Source of the DNA: Fluviicola chungangensis | GTDB taxonomy: Bacteria; Bacteroidota; Bacteroidia; Flavobacteriales_D; Crocinitomicaceae | Reading direction: 5' to 3' | Assembly (NCBI RefSeq): GCF_007558725.1 | Contig: NZ_VLPL01000012.1 | Coordinates: 61,189 to 125,188 of the forward strand | Length of the DNA stretch: 64,000 bases | Part shown: positions 61,117 to 64,000 of the stretch, in pieces | Layout of the letters: each line of letters opens with the position of its first letter | How positions within the stretch are numbered: position 1 is the stretch's first letter | Program-made: the position numbers and the translations under genes | The notes under the pieces: generated by a model | The model's database searches: none | Told to the model about the DNA's origin: nothing | Seen by the model: the letters and a program-made list of their open reading frames with translations, nothing else

Positions 61117-62190
61117 ATGGGTTTATTTTCCAAATTCAAGAAAGATTCCGGTTCAAAAAAATTGCGTTCAGGAATTGTTACAGTTGCGAATAACGAACGG
61201 ATTACAGCGGTGGGAAGTCGTATCCATTTTGAGATCCCCGCTGATTTAAAAGACCTGTTTGTACACGAACCGGGACAATACGTAAATGTTCATGTAACCT
61301 TGAATGGGACAAAACACAGCCGTTCTTATTCTATTTGCAGCGGACCGAATGAACCGAATCTTGCAGTTGCTGTTAAAGCAATAGACAATGGACTGGTTTC
61401 CAATTACCTGGTCAACGAATTAAAAGCAGGAGATCAAATTGAGTTGGATTTTCCTTTGGGAAATTTTAAACTGGATACCAAAGCTCCAAATATTGTTTGT
61501 TTCGCTGCCGGAAGTGGAATTACACCGTTCATGTCATTCGCAAAATCATTGGGTGCAAACCAAAAAATGCGTCTGATCTACGGGAATTCAAAAATCGACA
61601 CTACTTTCTTCATGAATGAAATCAAAGCATTTCCAAATGTGACGACTACTTTTTTCTTCAGCCAGGAGAAAAATGAGGGACACCAGGAAGGAAGACTGGA
61701 CAAACAACATGTGAGCGAATTGATCAAAGCAGAACTGTCTCTTTTAAGAGCCGATGGATTTTATATCTGTGGCCCGGAAGAAATGATTATTAATATCCAG
61801 GAAGTTTTAAGTGTTTTCGGAATAGCAAAGGAAAAAATTCACTTTGAATTATTCACCACTCCTGTTCTGATGAAGCAGGAAGAAACGACCGTTGTCGGCA
61901 CGTTTAAAGGTGTTTCCCAGGTAAGCGCCATCCTGGATGGGGAAGTCCAACGAATTGAGCTAGCTACCAACGGAAAAAGTATTCTGGACGCTTTGGATCA
62001 ATCCGGAATGGATGTTCCATATTCCTGTAAAGGCGGTGTTTGTTGTACCTGCAAAGCAAAAATTGTTGAAGGAAGTGCACAAATGACCATCAACTACGCC
62101 TTGACGGATGAAGAAGTAAAGGAGGGATATATCTTAACGTGCCAGGCACATCCGACAAGTGAAATACTAAAATTGGATTTTGATGTCTAA
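61117..62190 (+). CDS. phenylacetyl-CoA epoxidase reductase-like, copy 2
   Basis: The 357-residue protein is a full-length paralogue of the preceding reductase. It has HSRSYSICSGPNEPNLAVAV, VCFAAGSGITPFMSFAKSLG, ADGFYICGPEEMIINIQEVL, and the 2Fe-2S motif CKGGVCCTCKAKIVEGSAQM with LTCQAHPTSE. All cofactor motifs are kept, so it is likely active. It starts with a basic stretch GLFSKFKKDSGSKKLRSGIV not present in the first copy. Its stop overlaps the start of the SDR gene by 8 bases. Which of the two serves PaaABCD cannot be said from sequence. Confidence 0.85.
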   Translation: MGLFSKFKKDSGSKKLRSGIVTVANNERITAVGSRIHFEIPADLKDLFVHEPGQYVNVHVTLNGTKHSRSYSICSGPNEPNLAVAVKAIDNGLVSNYLVNELKAGDQIELDFPLGNFKLDTKAPNIVCFAAGSGITPFMSFAKSLGANQKMRLIYGNSKIDTTFFMNEIKAFPNVTTTFFFSQEKNEGHQEGRLDKQHVSELIKAELSLLRADGFYICGPEEMIINIQEVLSVFGIAKEKIHFELFTTPVLMKQEETTVVGTFKGVSQVSAILDGEVQRIELATNGKSILDALDQSGMDVPYSCKGGVCCTCKAKIVEGSAQMTINYALTDEEVKEGYILTCQAHPTSEILKLDFDV

Positions 62191-62854
62191 AAATGTACTT
62201 GTCATCGGAGCCAGCCGCGGCATTGGTAAAGAATTGGTCAAACAATTTGCTGCCAAAGGCCTTGAAACAATTGGTTTTGCAAGAAGTTTAAAGAACAGCT
62301 CTGAAAATAAGATCCATTACATTCATTTGGATCTTTTGAGTCCGACTGTCAAATCGGATTTTGAGCAAGCCATTTCAGGCATTCATCAGATCGATTACCT
62401 GGTTCACAATGCCGGCTTTATTGCTGTAAAACCTTTTTTGGAACTTTCCAGGGAAGATATACAAAACTGTTACCAGGTAAATGTGATGTCCGTAATGGAA
62501 ATTACTCAGGTTTGTATTCCCAAAATGAAGCCGGGAGGGCATATCGTTATGATTTCCTCCATTGGCGGTTTCCAGGGAAGCTCCAAATTTCCGGGCTTGG
62601 CTGCCTACTCTACTTCTAAGGCAGCCCTGGTTTCATTAACCGAATTACTTGCTGAAGAGTTCAAAAATTCAGGAATCTCCATTAATTGTCTCTGTTTAGG
62701 GGCTGTTCAAACAGAAATGATGGAGGAAGCATTTCCCGGATATAAGGCTCCTCATCAACCGGATGAAATTGCTGAATTCATTGTAGATTTCACTTTAAAC
62801 CATGGAAAATACTTTCACGGGAAAATTATTCCTGTGAGTATCTCAAACCCCTAG
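62183..62854 (+). CDS. short-chain dehydrogenase/reductase
   Basis: The ATG at 62183 (MSKNVLVIGASRGIGKE) gives 223 residues; a TTG one codon before is not used. The NAD(P) motif GASRGIGKELVKQ, the NAG motif VHNAGFIAV, catalytic Ser in IVMISSIGGFQG and Tyr-x-x-x-Lys in AYSTSKAALVSLT are present. It overlaps the end of the second reductase gene by 8 bases and is followed 6 bases later by the Dus-like gene, so it belongs to the same operon. A role in the same pathway is possible but not indicated by any motif. Confidence 0.85.
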   Translation: MSKNVLVIGASRGIGKELVKQFAAKGLETIGFARSLKNSSENKIHYIHLDLLSPTVKSDFEQAISGIHQIDYLVHNAGFIAVKPFLELSREDIQNCYQVNVMSVMEITQVCIPKMKPGGHIVMISSIGGFQGSSKFPGLAAYSTSKAALVSLTELLAEEFKNSGISINCLCLGAVQTEMMEEAFPGYKAPHQPDEIAEFIVDFTLNHGKYFHGKIIPVSISNP

Positions 62855-62860
62855 AAATCT

Positions 62861-63796
62861 ATGCAATTAGCCTTAGCGCCTTTGCAAACATATACCGATT
62901 ATCACTTTCGAAATGCCCATATTGCTATATTCAAAGGGGTAGATAAATTCTACGCACCCTATTTGAAATTGAACAATGACGGAACAATCAAAAACGCTCC
63001 GAAAATGGATATTCTCCCGGAAAATAATCCGCAGATTGATGTCATTCCTCAACTCATGGCCTGCAGTGCACAAGAATTTTTCACCATGGCAGATTATATA
63101 GAAGAATTGGGGTATTCGGAACTGAATTGGAATATGGGTTGCCCTTATCCGATGGTGACAAACCGGAATCTTGGAGCAGGCATTTTAAACAAACCTTCCG
63201 AAATTTTTCACCTTTTTGACACGATATTTCCGAAGCTCACGATGGGATTAGGAATTAAAATGCGTATGGGACTTGAAAACACTTCTGAAATATTGGAGAT
63301 TTTACCGCAGTTAAATGACTATCCGATAACAGAAATTATTATTCATGCACGTTATGCAAAACAATTATACAATGGAACGTGTGACCATGAGCGTTTTATG
63401 GAATGTCTTTCTTTAACGAAGCATCCATTAGTCTATAATGGTGATATTACCACAAAAGAAGAATTTGATTACCTGGATGGGAAATTTTCTTCTGTTCAAT
63501 CCTGGATGATCGGTCGGGGTGCTATGAGTAACCCAAGTTTATTTGAAGAAATCAAGTTTGGAACTGTTGATTCGGGTGAACTATATCGTAGCAAACTTAT
63601 GCAATTTTCAGAACTTTTAACGACAAGTCTTCTGGATTGCAATCCGGACAGAGGTTATGCATTAAGCAAGATGAAATCGTATTGGGAATACCTTAGTGAG
63701 AGTCTTTCGGATGGTAATCAGCTATACCGGAAGGTAAAAAAAGCGAAAGATATCAATGAATTAACGAATCATTTGCGGTACTTCTTACTCGATTGA
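62861..63796 (+). CDS. tRNA-dihydrouridine synthase-family protein
   Basis: The 311-residue protein has the Dus pattern: ALAPLQTYTDYHFRNAHIAI at the start, VIPQLMACSAQEFFTMADYI, then ELNWNMGCPYPMVTNRNLGA with the active-site Cys. It continues with GIKMRMGLENTSEIL, IIHARYAKQLYNGTCDHERF, HPLVYNGDITTKEEF and MIGRGAMSNPSLFEEI. Dus enzymes reduce uridine in tRNA with FMN. The protein is somewhat shorter than E. coli Dus at the C-terminus but keeps the core motifs. It is the last gene of the operon that starts with paaE copy 1, and no terminator is apparent before it. Confidence 0.88.
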   Translation: MQLALAPLQTYTDYHFRNAHIAIFKGVDKFYAPYLKLNNDGTIKNAPKMDILPENNPQIDVIPQLMACSAQEFFTMADYIEELGYSELNWNMGCPYPMVTNRNLGAGILNKPSEIFHLFDTIFPKLTMGLGIKMRMGLENTSEILEILPQLNDYPITEIIIHARYAKQLYNGTCDHERFMECLSLTKHPLVYNGDITTKEEFDYLDGKFSSVQSWMIGRGAMSNPSLFEEIKFGTVDSGELYRSKLMQFSELLTTSLLDCNPDRGYALSKMKSYWEYLSESLSDGNQLYRKVKKAKDINELTNHLRYFLLD

Positions 63797-63848
63797 GTAA
63801 CCCTATCCTTATTTATTCCATGATTTTTTCAAAAAACAAAAACGCAAA

Positions 63849-63875
63849 AAAGCCGCTCCTTTTGGGAACGGCTTT
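63849..63875 (-). terminator. rRNA operon terminator
   Basis: AAAGCCG and CGGCTTT pair around a 13-base loop and are followed on the minus strand by a long T run. It lies just downstream of the 5S gene in the minus direction. Confidence 0.85.
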
Positions 63876-63881
63876 ACTAAA

Positions 63882-63992
<111 letters not shown>

Positions 63993-64000
63993 AAAATCAT

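Overview
The window comes from a Bacteroidota chromosome, most likely a gliding flavobacterium of the Fluviicola/Crocinitomicaceae type (inference). The evidence is a set of type IX secretion (T9SS) cargo proteins with type A and type B C-terminal sorting domains, a PorP/SprF-like partner, the gliding ABC genes gldF-gldG, lipoproteins with a short signal and SC box, and TAnnTTTG-like -7 boxes ahead of several genes. Most of the window is ordinary core genome with moderate GC.

Layout. 0-6.1 kb: the N-terminal part of a Rel/SpoT (p)ppGpp enzyme, a SIMPL-domain protein, two paralogous small lipoproteins, fumarylacetoacetase, an SGNH hydrolase and a dienelactone hydrolase-like protein. 6.2-8.4 kb: a non-coding tandem array of about 569-bp units enclosed by 41-bp direct repeats. 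8.4-13.2 kb: a DUF4407 membrane protein, a SprB-repeat T9SS protein, an Asp/Asn beta-hydroxylase-like protein coupled to an HExxH protein, a REP-associated tyrosine transposase (RAYT) and a truncated secreted gene. 13.3-16.8 kb: a distinctly AT-rich four-gene island, then an HNH nuclease gene of host-like composition. 17.8-22 kb: a sparsely coding, repeat-rich stretch with several unknown genes and a second RAYT. 22-24.9 kb: glyA, an NlpC/P60 peptidase and a DinB-like protein. 24.9-32.8 kb: T9SS cargo proteins, including an Omp28-like one. 32.8-42.4 kb: housekeeping and mixed genes (TerB-like, GT-C-like, gmhA, histidine kinase, SDR, purC, phoH, SAM hydrolase). 42.5-47.4 kb: gldF, gldG, a DUF4340 protein and dnaN. 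48.4-51 kb: paaABCD. 51.2-56.3 kb: a 1329-residue type B adhesin and its PorP/SprF partner. 56.4-59.8 kb: pruA, a TPR protein and apaG. 60-63.8 kb: two tandem paaE-like reductases, an SDR and a Dus-like protein. The right edge carries a 5S rRNA gene on the minus strand.

The best candidate for an undescribed system is the 13.3-16.8 kb island. It encodes two proteins with nucleoside-deoxyribosyltransferase-like domains (one with a possible Zn ribbon, one fused to a TPR region), a TIR-like protein of the ThsB/MTH538 type and a three-helix membrane protein. These look like nucleotide/NAD-derived signal enzymes plus a membrane effector, but no classical ThsA is present. The island abuts a gene cut off after its signal peptide and start region, and an HNH nuclease follows. 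A second notable theme is the RAYT/REP system. Both RAYT genes carry a long perfect palindrome inside their reading frames, and near-identical palindromes occur between genes, where some double as terminators or supply stop codons.
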